Below are positions 27,961 to 38,055 of a stretch of 64,000 nt of DNA, piece after piece (position 1 is the stretch's first letter; each line of letters starts with the position of its first letter). The DNA lies in assembly GCF_013087515.1 (NCBI RefSeq), contig NZ_JABFCN010000023.1, positions 1-64,000 on the forward strand. The letters are read 5' to 3'. The stretch is from Rhizobium sophorae. Its GTDB lineage: Bacteria; Pseudomonadota; Alphaproteobacteria; Rhizobiales; Rhizobiaceae. The notes under the pieces are model-generated. The model was given only the letters and a program-made list of their open reading frames with translations, ran no database searches and was not told where the DNA came from. Position numbers and translations under genes: made by a program.

Positions 27961-28596
27961 ATGGCAAAACCCAAGACCATCGACGATGCGGAACTGATCA
28001 AGGAGTGGCCCCTATCGACCTCAGCCACGCTCGGATCATCCGTTCGCGCGAAGGGGATTCTGCTGGAAATTCGCGCACGTCTGCCTTTGGCGGTGAGAAA
28101 GTCGCTCGAAATCGAGGCGGGTGCTCTGACATTGGCGATGGCTGAAACGGCTAAGAGTGCGTTCCATGCTGCTTCCTCAGTCGTTTCCAACGCGCTCGAA
28201 GACATCGAAAGCCTGCCTGTGATCCCGCGTGAAATCCAGGATATCCTGACGATCTCTGCTACCGAGAGACATCGCTGGCTCAGCGACGGGCGCTTGCCCA
28301 GTGCAGGAACCCGCACGGTGAAGCTGCGTGGGCGGGCGAGGAAAATTACCTTCCACGTATTCGACCCGCGCGTGGTGGAGGACATCCTCGACCGAGACCT
28401 GGTGACAGTCTGGCGCGAAGAGGATGCTGAAGCTAGGGCCGAGAAGCGACGACGGGCAGCCTTGAAAGCGAAGTTGACGCGTTCGTTGAAGACCAAGGCC
28501 AAGACCCCTTCGAAACCTGATGCCGACCACAACGATGCGTCACGTTCGAAACCTCTCGGCTGGGAAGAGTTCAGTCGCGATGGGTTGCTCCGCTAA
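27961..28596 (+). CDS. Hypothetical protein with basic C-terminal tail
   Basis: 211 residues from MAKPKTIDD. The middle has ILTISATERHRWLSDGRLPS and KITFHVFDPRVVEDILDRD, followed by a charged tail (EARAEKRRRAALKAKLTR and a KTKAKTPSKP run). It looks like a soluble, possibly nucleic-acid-binding protein. No family recognised. The ribosome site is weak, and ATGs at 27898/27901 are in-frame alternatives. Confidence 0.6.
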   Translation: MAKPKTIDDAELIKEWPLSTSATLGSSVRAKGILLEIRARLPLAVRKSLEIEAGALTLAMAETAKSAFHAASSVVSNALEDIESLPVIPREIQDILTISATERHRWLSDGRLPSAGTRTVKLRGRARKITFHVFDPRVVEDILDRDLVTVWREEDAEARAEKRRRAALKAKLTRSLKTKAKTPSKPDADHNDASRSKPLGWEEFSRDGLLR

Positions 28597-28948
28597 GGCG
28601 GCGGAACCTCTGCAACGCAGTCCTCGATCCCTTCCCAATAGTCGCCGAAGGCATTTCGGGACCGTAAAGATCGGGTCGGCATCACAGACGTGGAGGCCTC
28701 CACCGGCATGCTGCCATACAGCTCTCCGGAATTTCTTCTTCGCGAGGAGGACGAGACAGACTGTCACCAAGGGACTTCCGTCTGATCGGCGACGTGCGGA
28801 CGCCGATGAGGGATCCACATTCCCTGAATGCAAATCTTCGAATCCGGCGACAGCTCTCAGCGGAATTCGCTTCGTCAGGGTCCTAATGCTGGAGAAACTT
28901 TTTGGCGGCGTCATTCCGCAACTCTGTCTAACGGTGTCGATCCACCGG
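28597..28948. other. Intergenic stretch without a supported gene
   Basis: Convergent gap of about 350 bases. Frames here lack start signals; I see no RNA gene or clear terminator. Confidence 0.5.
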
Positions 28949-29428
28949 TCACTTCTCGCAAAGCTTGGCCAAGTTCTTCTCCAGGCTTCGCCGGAGGGCG
29001 CTAGAGATTTCAGTCTCAAGTCCCTTGACGATGTCGCCAAACCGACCGCCGGTCTTCACGATCTCGATGGAGGTGTCGGTCATCTTGCAGCTCGTAAGGT
29101 CGACCTTCAGCCGAACCTCAGCGGTCGCTGAAAACCCTCCCTCTACCAGCGCTTCGTCCGAGGTCTTGCAAGCAAGCGTGCCGCGGGCGCTCGCCTCCGC
29201 GGTGTTGCCATTCACCGACAATTGCAGGTTTTCGATCTTCACGGAATCGAGCTTGTCGACGCCTACGTCCACGCTGATGCCGAAGCTCGATACCTTGGTC
29301 TTCAACGACCTGCATGGCTGCGCATCTCCGATGGCCTTCTCCAGGGCATTCGGTGCCTGTGCGTTGGCGAAGGAGCATAGCTGGAGGAGAGAGACTCCTG
29401 CAGCTAGCAGGCCTAAACAATTCCGCAT
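28949..29428 (-). CDS. Secreted hypothetical protein
   Basis: 159 residues from MRNCLGLLAAGVSLLQ (29428), chosen because a clean signal peptide (cleavage after FANAQA) follows and GGGAGAG precedes it. The mature protein has VDVGVDKLDSVKIENLQLSV and GGRFGDIVKGLETEISSALR, with paired cysteines (PCRS, ACKTS, SCKM, LCEK) that may form disulfides in the periplasm. Family not recognised. Confidence 0.65.
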   Translation of the reverse strand: MRNCLGLLAAGVSLLQLCSFANAQAPNALEKAIGDAQPCRSLKTKVSSFGISVDVGVDKLDSVKIENLQLSVNGNTAEASARGTLACKTSDEALVEGGFSATAEVRLKVDLTSCKMTDTSIEIVKTGGRFGDIVKGLETEISSALRRSLEKNLAKLCEK

Positions 29429-29751
29429 CGCTCTCCCATCTCTCTGGATTTCATGCAGGCGCCTCTGAATGAAAGGGCGGGATCGGTCTGCGGGAAAGGC
29501 AATGACGGTTGCCCGACCATAACCGTCGCACAATGAACTTAGACGTCAAGTATTGTTTTACGACCGATGGAAACTACGTCGTTTGCAGGACGAGTTCGTG
29601 GCCGCGGCGAACGGCGAGCCACATCCCTCGAATTCCGATCCGATTACCCGCCCTGAAAGATCCTGTGTCGTCTTTCGAGCCACTCGTCGATCTTCCCGCG
29701 ACATGTTTCGGAAACTGTAAGCACAGGAGACCGCAGCTCCGCGGATCGCTC
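29429..29751. other. Intergenic stretch with a possible small frame
   Basis: No strongly supported gene. A 55-codon plus-strand frame (29553-29720, TTG start) with fair codon bias is discussed among the findings. No ribosome site is seen for it. Confidence 0.4.
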
Positions 29752-30630
29752 TTAGAACACTGATCCGTTCGAAAGAAAGTGATGATCTTTCAGACCGGTA
29801 TTGGCTTCATGAGCGGCGACTGTGTTCAGGAACCGGTCGAGCATCGAGTTGAAGCTCTCCGGCTTTTCCCAGAAGGGCGCGTGACCAGCACCTTCCATTA
29901 CATGCGCTTTGCCTTCGAAGAGCAACTGGATGTTCAGGCCCGAAAAATAGCTGAGTTTGACAAAGGGGTCATAAAATCCATTCACAAAAGCAATGGGTAT
30001 ATCAGCCTGTTCGACGGTGCGGCGCTGATCCACCCCCTGCCCCCGCAACATTGCGCGAGAAAAAACGCTCCTTAGTCTCCCGTCAGCACGCGCTATAGCA
30101 TCGCGAAAGGAGGGGTTGCTCGTGTCTCCAAAGCAAAGAGACTGAAACCGCTCCACGTCACGCGATGTAAAGTTCTCTTTTGATGCCAGAAGAATATCAA
30201 ATGATGGATGGAATCCCCGCAGCATTCCGAGGAGACCGCTGGGGACCGGTGGCGTGCCGCACAACATCAGGCCCGAAATGCCGTTGCCGCTGCCCGCCAT
30301 CTCAATCGCGACGTGACCGCCAAGCGACCATCCCAGCACGGGAAAACGATTAAGCCCCAGGCGGGCTGCCACCTCTCCTATGCAGTCGGCAAGACCGGTG
30401 ACAGTATAAGTCGACTGCGGATCTCGAGCGTCGCTCGATTCGCCATGTCCCGGAAGATCGAGCGCAATCAGACGCCAATTCCGGGACAAATGGCTGTGTA
30501 GTTGCCGTGAAAAGACCGTCCGTGAGCTGCCGGAACCGTGTATCATAACCAGTGGTGCAGCGCCATCGATAGTGTCACTGATGCGCACAGCGCCGTGGCT
30601 GGTGTCGATTGTACAGTGAAATACGTCCAT
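29752..30630 (-). CDS. Alpha/beta-fold hydrolase
   Basis: 292 residues. The nucleophile elbow is GWSLGG with Ser102, the oxyanion region is IHGSGSS, the acid is probably the Asp in GFYDPF and the base the His in GAGHAPFWEKP. LDLPGHGESSDA is typical of the esterase/C-C hydrolase branch. Substrate unknown. Transcribed divergently from the membrane methyltransferase-like gene, so the two may share a control region. Confidence 0.85.
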   Translation of the reverse strand: MDVFHCTIDTSHGAVRISDTIDGAAPLVMIHGSGSSRTVFSRQLHSHLSRNWRLIALDLPGHGESSDARDPQSTYTVTGLADCIGEVAARLGLNRFPVLGWSLGGHVAIEMAGSGNGISGLMLCGTPPVPSGLLGMLRGFHPSFDILLASKENFTSRDVERFQSLCFGDTSNPSFRDAIARADGRLRSVFSRAMLRGQGVDQRRTVEQADIPIAFVNGFYDPFVKLSYFSGLNIQLLFEGKAHVMEGAGHAPFWEKPESFNSMLDRFLNTVAAHEANTGLKDHHFLSNGSVF

Positions 30631-30842
30631 AAGCTGCGACCCCTAAAGCCCAGCCAAAGTCTTGCACGAAAATATCTACGGCAGGTGCATGATCATCGTA
30701 AACCAGATCTAAACCAGATCGTGCAATCATGACTCGTTTCAGTGCGGTTGCGTATCATACATCAATCATTTGCCTTGGCGTTTTATACGGGTTAGGTCTG
30801 TCGCAGCAGCAATTGTGCCAACCTTTCAAGCTGGGTATCGAG

Positions 30843-31397
30843 ATGAAATTTCTTCTGGACTTCATTATTTCGATTACCAGCCTGACTATCGTCGGGTCCT
30901 ACGCGTGGTCGTTGCGAGGCCACTTCAACTCACCGAAGATGGAAGCCGGAGCAAAGCTGATCACCGTCGGCGTCATCGCGACGACGGCGTTTTTCCTGTA
31001 CCTGGTTTGGTCCGAGACGCAGATGCTATGGGTACAGGTAGTAGGACTCGGATTTGAAATCGGGTCGGCGGGCTTGTTCTGGTGGGCGGTGTCGGCGTCG
31101 CGAGAGGCCAGGTTGCGCTTTGTGTTCACCCTCGATCATCCAGATAGTCTTGTCACCGACGGTCCCTATCGCTACCTGCGGCACCCTTTTTACACCTCCT
31201 ACCTGCTCTTCTGGTCGGGGTGGGCGCTGGCATCTTGGTCGATATGGTCGATCCTGCCGGTCTTATTTTTTACGGTTGTCTACGTGATTGCAGCCCGCAA
31301 TGAGGAGAGGAAGTTCTCCCTATCACCGTTGGCTTCCGAATATGAAGCCTATCGGCGCAAGACGGGCTTGCTGACACCGTGGTTCGATTGGCGGTAA
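30843..31397 (+). CDS. Isoprenylcysteine carboxyl methyltransferase-like membrane protein
   Basis: 184 residues from MKFLLDFIISI (30843). A longer frame starts at 30729. Four to five hydrophobic segments and the C-terminal DGPYRYLRHPFYTSYLLFW plus ARNEERKF motifs match the ICMT/PEMT family, which binds S-adenosylmethionine at the membrane face. Bacterial members methylate varied lipids or small molecules; the substrate is unknown. Confidence 0.75.
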   Translation: MKFLLDFIISITSLTIVGSYAWSLRGHFNSPKMEAGAKLITVGVIATTAFFLYLVWSETQMLWVQVVGLGFEIGSAGLFWWAVSASREARLRFVFTLDHPDSLVTDGPYRYLRHPFYTSYLLFWSGWALASWSIWSILPVLFFTVVYVIAARNEERKFSLSPLASEYEAYRRKTGLLTPWFDWR

Positions 31398-31721
31398 ACC
31401 CGCCTTCGAGGGAAGCACGCATGGTGGAACCGCGTCAGACGCGATGAAGTTGTACCACGAGGCAGCGGCCCGATAGGCGACTGACCTCTCGACGATGCGA
31501 TAAGGCAGTCAGCGTCGAAAGCCTCCGACCGATGGACTTTTCGGACTGCTTCACGGAAACTGTTGATCGTGGCCAGGTGAGTGTCGTTGCCTGCAACAAA
31601 TCCAACTTCAACACCGGCCCGGCTGTCGCCACGGTGGATCGCCGGCCGGGACCCGAACTCCCAAAGCAATTCCGGTTCGGGCTAACTATCACCTCGAACC
31701 GGTCCGCGGTAAGCCCCTCAA
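31398..31721. other. Convergent gap without a supported gene
   Basis: About 320 bases between the methyltransferase-like gene and ligD. No frame with a start signal and normal codon use was found, nor a strong hairpin. Confidence 0.5.
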
Positions 31722-34367
31722 TCAAGCCGCGACCCGCGCCTTAGCGAGGCGCTTGATCGCCTGTTCCAGTGGTCGTCGGCCGTCGCAATAGTCTTCCCAG
31801 GCCGACGATTTCGCCAGAAGCGCAGGAACGGTCCGGATGGTGAAGCGCTTGGGGTCCAGATCTGATTTGACCTGGGTCCAGGTCAGTGGCATCGAGACGG
31901 TGGCACCCGGCCGGGCGCGCGGTGACAAAGGCGCCACGGCCGTCGCCATCCGGTCGTTGCGCAGATAGTCGAGGAAGATCCGGCCGTTCCTCAGGCTCTT
32001 TGTCATTTTGATCAGATAGAGATCGGGATTGTCGCGCGCCATCTGCTGGCAGACATCGTGCGCAAAGCCCTTCGCTTCGGCCCACGAAAGCGGCTTGCGC
32101 TTGTTGACCGCAAGCGGAGTGACGACGTGCAGACCCTTGCCGCCAGTCGTCTTGCAAAAGCTGATCAGGCCGAGCGCGTCGAGATGATCCCGCATTTCGC
32201 GGGCTGCCGAAACGATCGCTGAGAATGGCACGTCCGGACCTGGATCGAGGTCGAAGACGAGCCGGCCGGGCACCTCAGGCTGATGCGGTTCGCAATTCCA
32301 GGGATGCAGCTCGACGGCGCCGACCTGCGCGACGGCAGCCAAGCCTTCGACCCGGTCGATTTGCAGATAGGGCTTTTTATCGCCGAAGACCTTGATCAGT
32401 TCGAGAAGGTTCGAGGTGCCGGGCATCGCATGGCGCTGAAAAAACTGCTCGCCGCCGATCCCGTCGGGCGCGCGGATGATGGAACATGGCCGTCCCTTGA
32501 TGTGCTCGATCAGCCAGGAGGCGACGGCTTCGTAGTAGCGGGCCAGCTCTTCCTTGGTGACGGGTTTGCCGTCATTGGCATCCGGCCACAGCGGCTTGTC
32601 CGGGTTGGAGATCAGCACCCCCATGACCTCCGCCTTGGCGCCTTTTTTGCGGGTAGGTCTGGCCTTTACCTCCATGACCGGCTGTGGCACGTCAGTTTGC
32701 GCGGGCTTTGCCGGCCGTTCGGCCTTGACCTCTTGGGCCGGCTTGTCGTCCCGCAAGCCCTTGAAGGCCGCCTGCCGGACAATACCGTCGGCGGTCCAGC
32801 CTGCGAATTCGATTTCCGCCACGAGCTCGGGCTTCAGCCACGTGACCTCGGCCTCCTTTTTCGGCGCGCCGATGCCCGTGAAAGGTGATTTTGCCGTCTC
32901 GAGCGCTTTCAATTTCGGCAGCAGCGTTTCAACCTTCTTCGCGCCATATCCTGTGCCGACGCGGCCGACATAGACGAAGTGGTCGCCACGGTAGACGCCG
33001 ACCAGCAGGGATCGGAATTTCCCGTTGGTCTTGGCATAGGCGCCGATCACCACCTCGTGGCCGGCGCGGCATTTCGACTTCGCCCAGCTTTCGGTACGGC
33101 CGGATTGATAGGGGGCATCCGCCTCTTTCGAGATGATGCCTTCCAGCGAGAGCTTGCAGGCAGACCGGAGAACTGCATCGCCGCCGGTGTCGAAATGCTC
33201 GACGAAACGGATGCGCGGATCATTGCCGGCGTCGGACAGAAGGCTTTGAAGCCGCGTCTTGCGCTCGACGAGCGGCAGAGATCGCAAGTCCTCGCCACCC
33301 TCATAGAGAAGATCGAAGGCGAAATAGACGAGCTCGCCGGTCTTGCCTTCCGAAAGGGCCGCCTGCAGGGCCGCGAAATCAGGAACGCCATTATCGTCGA
33401 GGGCGCAGATCTCGCCGTCGATGATCGCATCGGGCAGTGTCGATGCCGCCTCGGCGATCTCGGGATATTTTGCCGTCCAGTCGAGCCCTTTCCTGGTCTT
33501 CAGCGTCGCCTCGCCATCCAGCACCCGCATCTGGATCCGATAGCCGTCGAACTTGATCTCGTGAATCCAGCCGGTCCCGGCCGGAGGGCGTTCCAGGGTC
33601 CGGCAGAGCTGCGGCGCAATGAAATCCGGCAGATCGACCTTTGTGGCCGGTCTCGATTTTCGACCGCCTCCGGCGTCCTCTTTTCGCTCTTCGGCAGCCA
33701 GTCCGTGATTGCTATCCCAGACGGCATCAGCCTGAACGTCGCCACCCTCGACCATGAAAGGCTTGGGCTTTCGTCCCTTGCCGGCGGCAATCATCTCCAT
33801 GGTTCGGCCGGAGGCGACAGAGGTGTCGTTCTCCTCGAGGATCGCTTCGCCATTGTTTTCGACAGAGAACTCATCATGGTGTTTGATGAGCAGCCAATTT
33901 GTCCGGTTGCCGCCGTTGCGATCATTGCGCATCCGCACCAGCACGAAGCTGCCGTGCAGGCGCTCGCCTTCCAGCGTAAACTTGAAATCGCCTTTTGCCA
34001 GCGCCTGCTCCGGGCTATTCTTTCCTTCCGGTTCCCAATAGCCTCGATCCCACAACATCACCGTGCCGCCGCCATACTGGCCTTTCGGAATGGTGCCTTC
34101 GAAATCACCATAGTCCAGCGGGTGATCCTCCACCTCCACGGCCAGCCGCTTGTCGTGCGGGTCGAGGGATGGCCCTTTCGTGACAGCCCAGGACTTGAAG
34201 ACGCCATCGAGCTCGAGTCTCAGATCATAGTGCAGTCGGGTGGCGTCATGTTTCTGGATGACGAAGCGACGATGGTTGCTGCGCGCGAGGCGTTTTTCAC
34301 CGCTCGGCTCGGCCGTTTTATGAAAGTCGCGCTTCGATCGATACGTCGATAGTTTGTCGCTGGCCAT
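31722..34367 (-). CDS. ligD: Multifunctional end-joining DNA ligase D
   Basis: 881 residues from [15 protein letters not shown] (34367), with GGGGAACG upstream. Domain order is phosphoesterase (about 10-190, with [18 protein letters not shown] and [14 protein letters not shown]), ATP ligase (about 245-555, adenylated K272 in [10 protein letters not shown] and [18 protein letters not shown]), then primase/polymerase (about 590-870, with [13 protein letters not shown] and [14 protein letters not shown]). This order is the Pseudomonas/rhizobial type. The enzyme repairs double-strand breaks with Ku, which is not coded here. A second ligase gene lies 14 kb away. Confidence 0.95.
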   Translation of the reverse strand: MASDKLSTYRSKRDFHKTAEPSGEKRLARSNHRRFVIQKHDATRLHYDLRLELDGVFKSWAVTKGPSLDPHDKRLAVEVEDHPLDYGDFEGTIPKGQYGGGTVMLWDRGYWEPEGKNSPEQALAKGDFKFTLEGERLHGSFVLVRMRNDRNGGNRTNWLLIKHHDEFSVENNGEAILEENDTSVASGRTMEMIAAGKGRKPKPFMVEGGDVQADAVWDSNHGLAAEERKEDAGGGRKSRPATKVDLPDFIAPQLCRTLERPPAGTGWIHEIKFDGYRIQMRVLDGEATLKTRKGLDWTAKYPEIAEAASTLPDAIIDGEICALDDNGVPDFAALQAALSEGKTGELVYFAFDLLYEGGEDLRSLPLVERKTRLQSLLSDAGNDPRIRFVEHFDTGGDAVLRSACKLSLEGIISKEADAPYQSGRTESWAKSKCRAGHEVVIGAYAKTNGKFRSLLVGVYRGDHFVYVGRVGTGYGAKKVETLLPKLKALETAKSPFTGIGAPKKEAEVTWLKPELVAEIEFAGWTADGIVRQAAFKGLRDDKPAQEVKAERPAKPAQTDVPQPVMEVKARPTRKKGAKAEVMGVLISNPDKPLWPDANDGKPVTKEELARYYEAVASWLIEHIKGRPCSIIRAPDGIGGEQFFQRHAMPGTSNLLELIKVFGDKKPYLQIDRVEGLAAVAQVGAVELHPWNCEPHQPEVPGRLVFDLDPGPDVPFSAIVSAAREMRDHLDALGLISFCKTTGGKGLHVVTPLAVNKRKPLSWAEAKGFAHDVCQQMARDNPDLYLIKMTKSLRNGRIFLDYLRNDRMATAVAPLSPRARPGATVSMPLTWTQVKSDLDPKRFTIRTVPALLAKSSAWEDYCDGRRPLEQAIKRLAKARVAA

Positions 34368-34510
34368 GGTCGTTCCCCAAAGCAACCCCGACAGCGAAAT
34401 GCCGGCCGGCGGCTGGAAGTTCCATCACGGCCTTTATCCCGGCGCTCATCGGGAAAACGCGCGCTTCGGCAAGACTTCGCCTCATCGGAGGCGAGGTCAT
34501 CATTGATACC

Positions 34511-34822
34511 CTAGATGGCCGCGTGACGGGCTGGCCGGAGCGGATGCGGAGCGGGCCTCCTCTTCCAGGGGGCCAGGACGGCAGGCATGCCGGCTTCGAA
34601 ACAGGCCGCCACGAAAGCCTCGCGGGCGATGATGGCGGGAATGGCCGCGTTGAGGGCACCACGGCACGTCTTCACCGCTCGATCATGGCGCTCTCCATGA
34701 CGCAACGGCCACTCGTTCTCGAGAAAATCCAAGGCCTCGTAGACGCTGGTGAAGGTGCGCTCCAAACCGCACTGCAGCCGGATTCTCACCGGCCGGGTCC
34801 ATGGAACATCGTTCAGCGGCAT
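34511..34822 (-). CDS. DUF982 family protein
   Basis: 103 residues behind an excellent GAAAGGAGG site. The family pattern is clear: SVYEALDFLENEWPLRHGER, RAVKTCRGAL and AREAFVAACFEAGM. DUF982 proteins are short, mostly plasmid-borne in rhizobia, and of unknown function. It lies about 140 bp upstream of ligD on the same strand, so joint transcription is possible. Confidence 0.85.
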   Translation of the reverse strand: MPLNDVPWTRPVRIRLQCGLERTFTSVYEALDFLENEWPLRHGERHDRAVKTCRGALNAAIPAIIAREAFVAACFEAGMPAVLAPWKRRPAPHPLRPARHAAI

Positions 34823-35095
34823 CTTTTCCTCCTTTCATGCCACCAATGGTCCTGATGAAAATGATATTGTGGGTGATGGCGGACCGTTCAAGAGCAGCCG
34901 ATTACTCCGTTGAAGATTATCGTACCGTTGCGCTCCTTCGCGCCTGACTGATCCCGCGGCACAGTCATCATTCGCTTCCATTGTCTCCCCAAAGAACTAT
35001 CAGATAGAGAGGCGGACACCGGCGAGAAAAAAATCAACGTCTCGCCGCATCGTTATCTTGCTTCAAGCGTTATTTGCCACCACGGGGATGCAAAG

Positions 35096-36862
35096 ATGCG
35101 CTGGGATCAATGGCTGTCCGTTCTCGTCATCACGCTGATGATGGGTGCGTTTCTATGGGGTCGTTATCGATATGATATCGTTGCCGTGAGCGCACTTCTC
35201 ATTGCGATCATTATCGGGGTCGTCCCCGCCAAAAATGCTTTTACCGGCTTTTCGGATGACATTGTTATCATCGTTGGCAGCGCGCTCATCGTCAGTGCGG
35301 CGATATCCAGATCGGGGATCATGGACGTCGCCTTGCGCAGATTTTCTCCCGAACGACGCGGGCCACGCATGCAGCTGATCATTCTGGTTGCCATTGTCGC
35401 AGCCCTGTCGGCTTTCATCAAAAATATTGGTGCGCTGGCGATCATGATCCCGGTCGCTGTGCAAATGGCACGGAAATCACGCGTATCACCGTCGATGTTC
35501 CTGATGCCGATGTCTTTCGCCTCTCTGCTCGGAGGGCTTATGACGCAGATCGGCACGTCGCCAAACATCATCGTTTCCCGGGTGCGCGAGGATATCACCG
35601 GGCAGCCGTTCATGATGTTTGACTATACGCCTGTCGGCCTGGCGCTCTCGGTCGCCGGCGTTGTCTTCCTGGCGCTGTTCTACAAGCTGCTGCCTGAAAG
35701 ATCACGGGTCGAAACGTCGATGGATGAGGCGGTGGCGATCAAAAACTATACCACCGAGGCCAAGGTCACCACGCCATCAGGGGCGATCGGGCGGTCCGTC
35801 AGCTGGCTGCAGAAGCCGGCGGGCGGCGATGCGATGGTGACTGCGATTATCGGTGGCAACGGCCAAAGACGAACGCCCCTTCCCGACACGGTGCTCAAGG
35901 ATGGCGACCTTCTTATTATCGAGGGGGAGCAGAGCGCCCTCGACAAGATCGTTAGTGAAGCCAAGCTTCAACTGTCCGACCGTAAACACCAGCCTGAGAC
36001 ACGCCAAGACATCAGTTCTGTTGAAGCTATCGTTGGCGAACATTCCCGATTGATCGGCGTCAGCGCAAAAGACGTTTCTCTCTTCCACAATACCGGGCTC
36101 AACCTTCTTGCCGTCAGCCGCCGCGACAGGCGCTTCACCGAGCGTCTCGGCGAGATTAAGATCCGCAATGGCGACGTCGTGGTCTTGCAGGGCGACTTGC
36201 AGAAACTACCGGATCTTCTACGCGAATGGGGATGTTTGCCGCTGGTCGAACGAGATATGAAGCTCGGCAACGCCCGCAATGGCGTGATCCCCGTCATTAT
36301 CCTGATGGCAACGATGGGGGCGACAGCCTTCGGGGGCATTCCCGTCGCGACAGCGTTTTTCGCAGCCGCTTTTCTGATGGTGGTCACCGGATCCGTTCCT
36401 CTGCGGGAAGTTTATCAGCATCTCGATGCGCCCATTCTGATCATGCTGGCCGCTCTCATTCCGATCAGCGACTCGCTTAGGACCACAGGAACCACCGACA
36501 TCATCGCGGACCTCCTCTCGCGGATCGCCGAAATGCTCCCGCCCTTCGGTGCTTTGGCTCTCATCCTGGTTGCGGCCATGGCCGTAACCCCGTTTTTGAA
36601 CAACGCAGCGACGGTTCTGGTCATGGCCCCGATCGCCGCGACCTTTGCCGAGAAGCTGGGCTTTAGACCCGATGCTTTTCTGATGGCGGTGGCAATTGGA
36701 GCCGGCTGTGACTTCCTCACGCCCATCGGACACCAGTGCAACACGCTCGTGATGGGACCGGGCGGATATCGATTTGGTGACTACGCCCGATTGGGCCTGC
36801 CGCTCTCGCTCATTGTGGTGGTCGTCAGTGTGCCGATCCTGCTATTGGTCTGGCCGATCTGA
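35096..36862 (+). CDS. SLC13-type anion transporter with TrkA-C domains
   Basis: 588 residues. Two blocks of membrane helices (about 1-205 and 395-588) flank a cytoplasmic part of two TrkA-C/RCK-C domains (about 215-385, with GRSVSWLQKPAGGDAMV, LKDGDLLIIEGEQSALDKI and IRNGDVVVLQG). Family motifs include GGLMTQIGTSPNIIVSRVRE and PFLNNAATVLVMAPIA. Members move sulfate, dicarboxylates or other anions. No linked gene points to a substrate. Confidence 0.85.
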   Translation: MRWDQWLSVLVITLMMGAFLWGRYRYDIVAVSALLIAIIIGVVPAKNAFTGFSDDIVIIVGSALIVSAAISRSGIMDVALRRFSPERRGPRMQLIILVAIVAALSAFIKNIGALAIMIPVAVQMARKSRVSPSMFLMPMSFASLLGGLMTQIGTSPNIIVSRVREDITGQPFMMFDYTPVGLALSVAGVVFLALFYKLLPERSRVETSMDEAVAIKNYTTEAKVTTPSGAIGRSVSWLQKPAGGDAMVTAIIGGNGQRRTPLPDTVLKDGDLLIIEGEQSALDKIVSEAKLQLSDRKHQPETRQDISSVEAIVGEHSRLIGVSAKDVSLFHNTGLNLLAVSRRDRRFTERLGEIKIRNGDVVVLQGDLQKLPDLLREWGCLPLVERDMKLGNARNGVIPVIILMATMGATAFGGIPVATAFFAAAFLMVVTGSVPLREVYQHLDAPILIMLAALIPISDSLRTTGTTDIIADLLSRIAEMLPPFGALALILVAAMAVTPFLNNAATVLVMAPIAATFAEKLGFRPDAFLMAVAIGAGCDFLTPIGHQCNTLVMGPGGYRFGDYARLGLPLSLIVVVVSVPILLLVWPI

Positions 36863-36923
36863 TTGCAACCGACACCGGGCATTGCGGCGACCGATAAAAA
36901 GTCTCGAAGCAGAGATGTGTTCC

Positions 36924-37985
36924 TCACGCGGCGACGTTGGGAATAGGCAAGCCTAGGATCTCGGCATGCTTGCAAAGCTTCTGCCAAGCTGCATCGCCGA
37001 CCGGCACGCCCTCTTCCAACGCCGAGCGGCGCTTTCGTGCGGCGCTGTCGCCCGGCATGCGAACGGGGCCATTGTTCCAGGGTGCCGGAGGATTGCTGCG
37101 GCATGCGGAGGCGAGAAAGTCAGACTGCGCCGTAAAGGCATCCAGCCCGGCAAAAAAGGCGGGATCGATGACCTGAAGGAAAGCGCTTTGCGAAAAGACA
37201 CCGGACGGCGTGTTGGCCCGTCCCTTGCCGGAAAGCCCCTGCCCCAGCAATTCGACGATCAGCCCGAGCCCAAAACCCTTGTGCCCCTTCAACTGGCCGC
37301 CAAGAGGCATCATTGTCCCGCCCCGTTCGGTCACTTCGCGTGGATCATCGGTCGGCTCGCCTGCGGCGGTGAGAGCCCAGGCCTCAGGAAATTTCTTGCC
37401 GGCCTTCGCCAGGTTTTGCGTCATGGTCGTGGTGGTGATCGAGGCCGAGACATCGATCAGGATCGGATCCTTAGACGTCGGGAAGCCGGCCGCCATCGGA
37501 TTGGGCGTCAGGAGCGGTTTCGTGCCGCCATAGGGCGCAACGCGGCTTGCCGCGGGATGCGAGACCGACAGCTGCACGATGAGGCCCCGGTCGGTCACCT
37601 GCCGCATGAAGGCCGAAAGAGCGCAGGTATGATGGCAGTTGCGGATCGCGGCGGTGACGACGCCATGATCGCTTACGCGTTCGCAGGCTTGCTCGATCGC
37701 CTTGGTCAGCAGCCATGCACCGGGCAAGGATTTGCCGTCCCAAACAAAGGCTGCGCCGCGGTCATTGACGACCTCATAGCTGCCGGACTTCGCCAGTGAG
37801 CCGTCTTCCAACGCCTCGACATACCAGTTCAAAAGGCTGACGCCATGGGTTTCGTGGCCGATCATGTCGCCTTCCACCAGGACGGCGGCAGTGGCTTCGG
37901 CCTTGTCGATCTCCATGCCGGCGCGGGTCAATATCTGCTCGGCGAATTGAGTTAGGGCAACGCGATCAATCAGAGGCATAGGCAT
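36924..37985 (-). CDS. Malate/L-lactate dehydrogenase-family oxidoreductase (Ldh2)
   Basis: 353 residues of the Ldh2/YlbC NAD(P)-dependent family. Stretches GDMIGHETHGVSLLNWYVEAL, AIRNCHHTCALSAFMR and KGFGLGLIVELLGQGLSGKG are family hallmarks. Substrates in the family include malate, sulfolactate, 2,3-diketogulonate and cyclic imines. It is the second gene of the unit led by the peptide-type binding protein, within the aldarate regulon, so a 2-hydroxy acid derived from a sugar acid is likely. Confidence 0.83.
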   Translation of the reverse strand: MPMPLIDRVALTQFAEQILTRAGMEIDKAEATAAVLVEGDMIGHETHGVSLLNWYVEALEDGSLAKSGSYEVVNDRGAAFVWDGKSLPGAWLLTKAIEQACERVSDHGVVTAAIRNCHHTCALSAFMRQVTDRGLIVQLSVSHPAASRVAPYGGTKPLLTPNPMAAGFPTSKDPILIDVSASITTTTMTQNLAKAGKKFPEAWALTAAGEPTDDPREVTERGGTMMPLGGQLKGHKGFGLGLIVELLGQGLSGKGRANTPSGVFSQSAFLQVIDPAFFAGLDAFTAQSDFLASACRSNPPAPWNNGPVRMPGDSAARKRRSALEEGVPVGDAAWQKLCKHAEILGLPIPNVAA

Positions 37986-38055
37986 CTATCCGTCATGTCA
38001 TGGAAAGCACGGGCCGCCATTGGCGGCGGCCCCTGCCTAAATTCGACAGACCAGC

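Noticed and set aside
32979..34352. 457-codon plus-strand frame opposite ligD
   Set aside because: Antisense to the multi-domain ligase; no motif support.
31722..34822. DUF982 gene as a Ku substitute
   Set aside because: The 103-residue protein matches DUF982 and lacks any Ku-type core; proximity to ligD alone is not enough.
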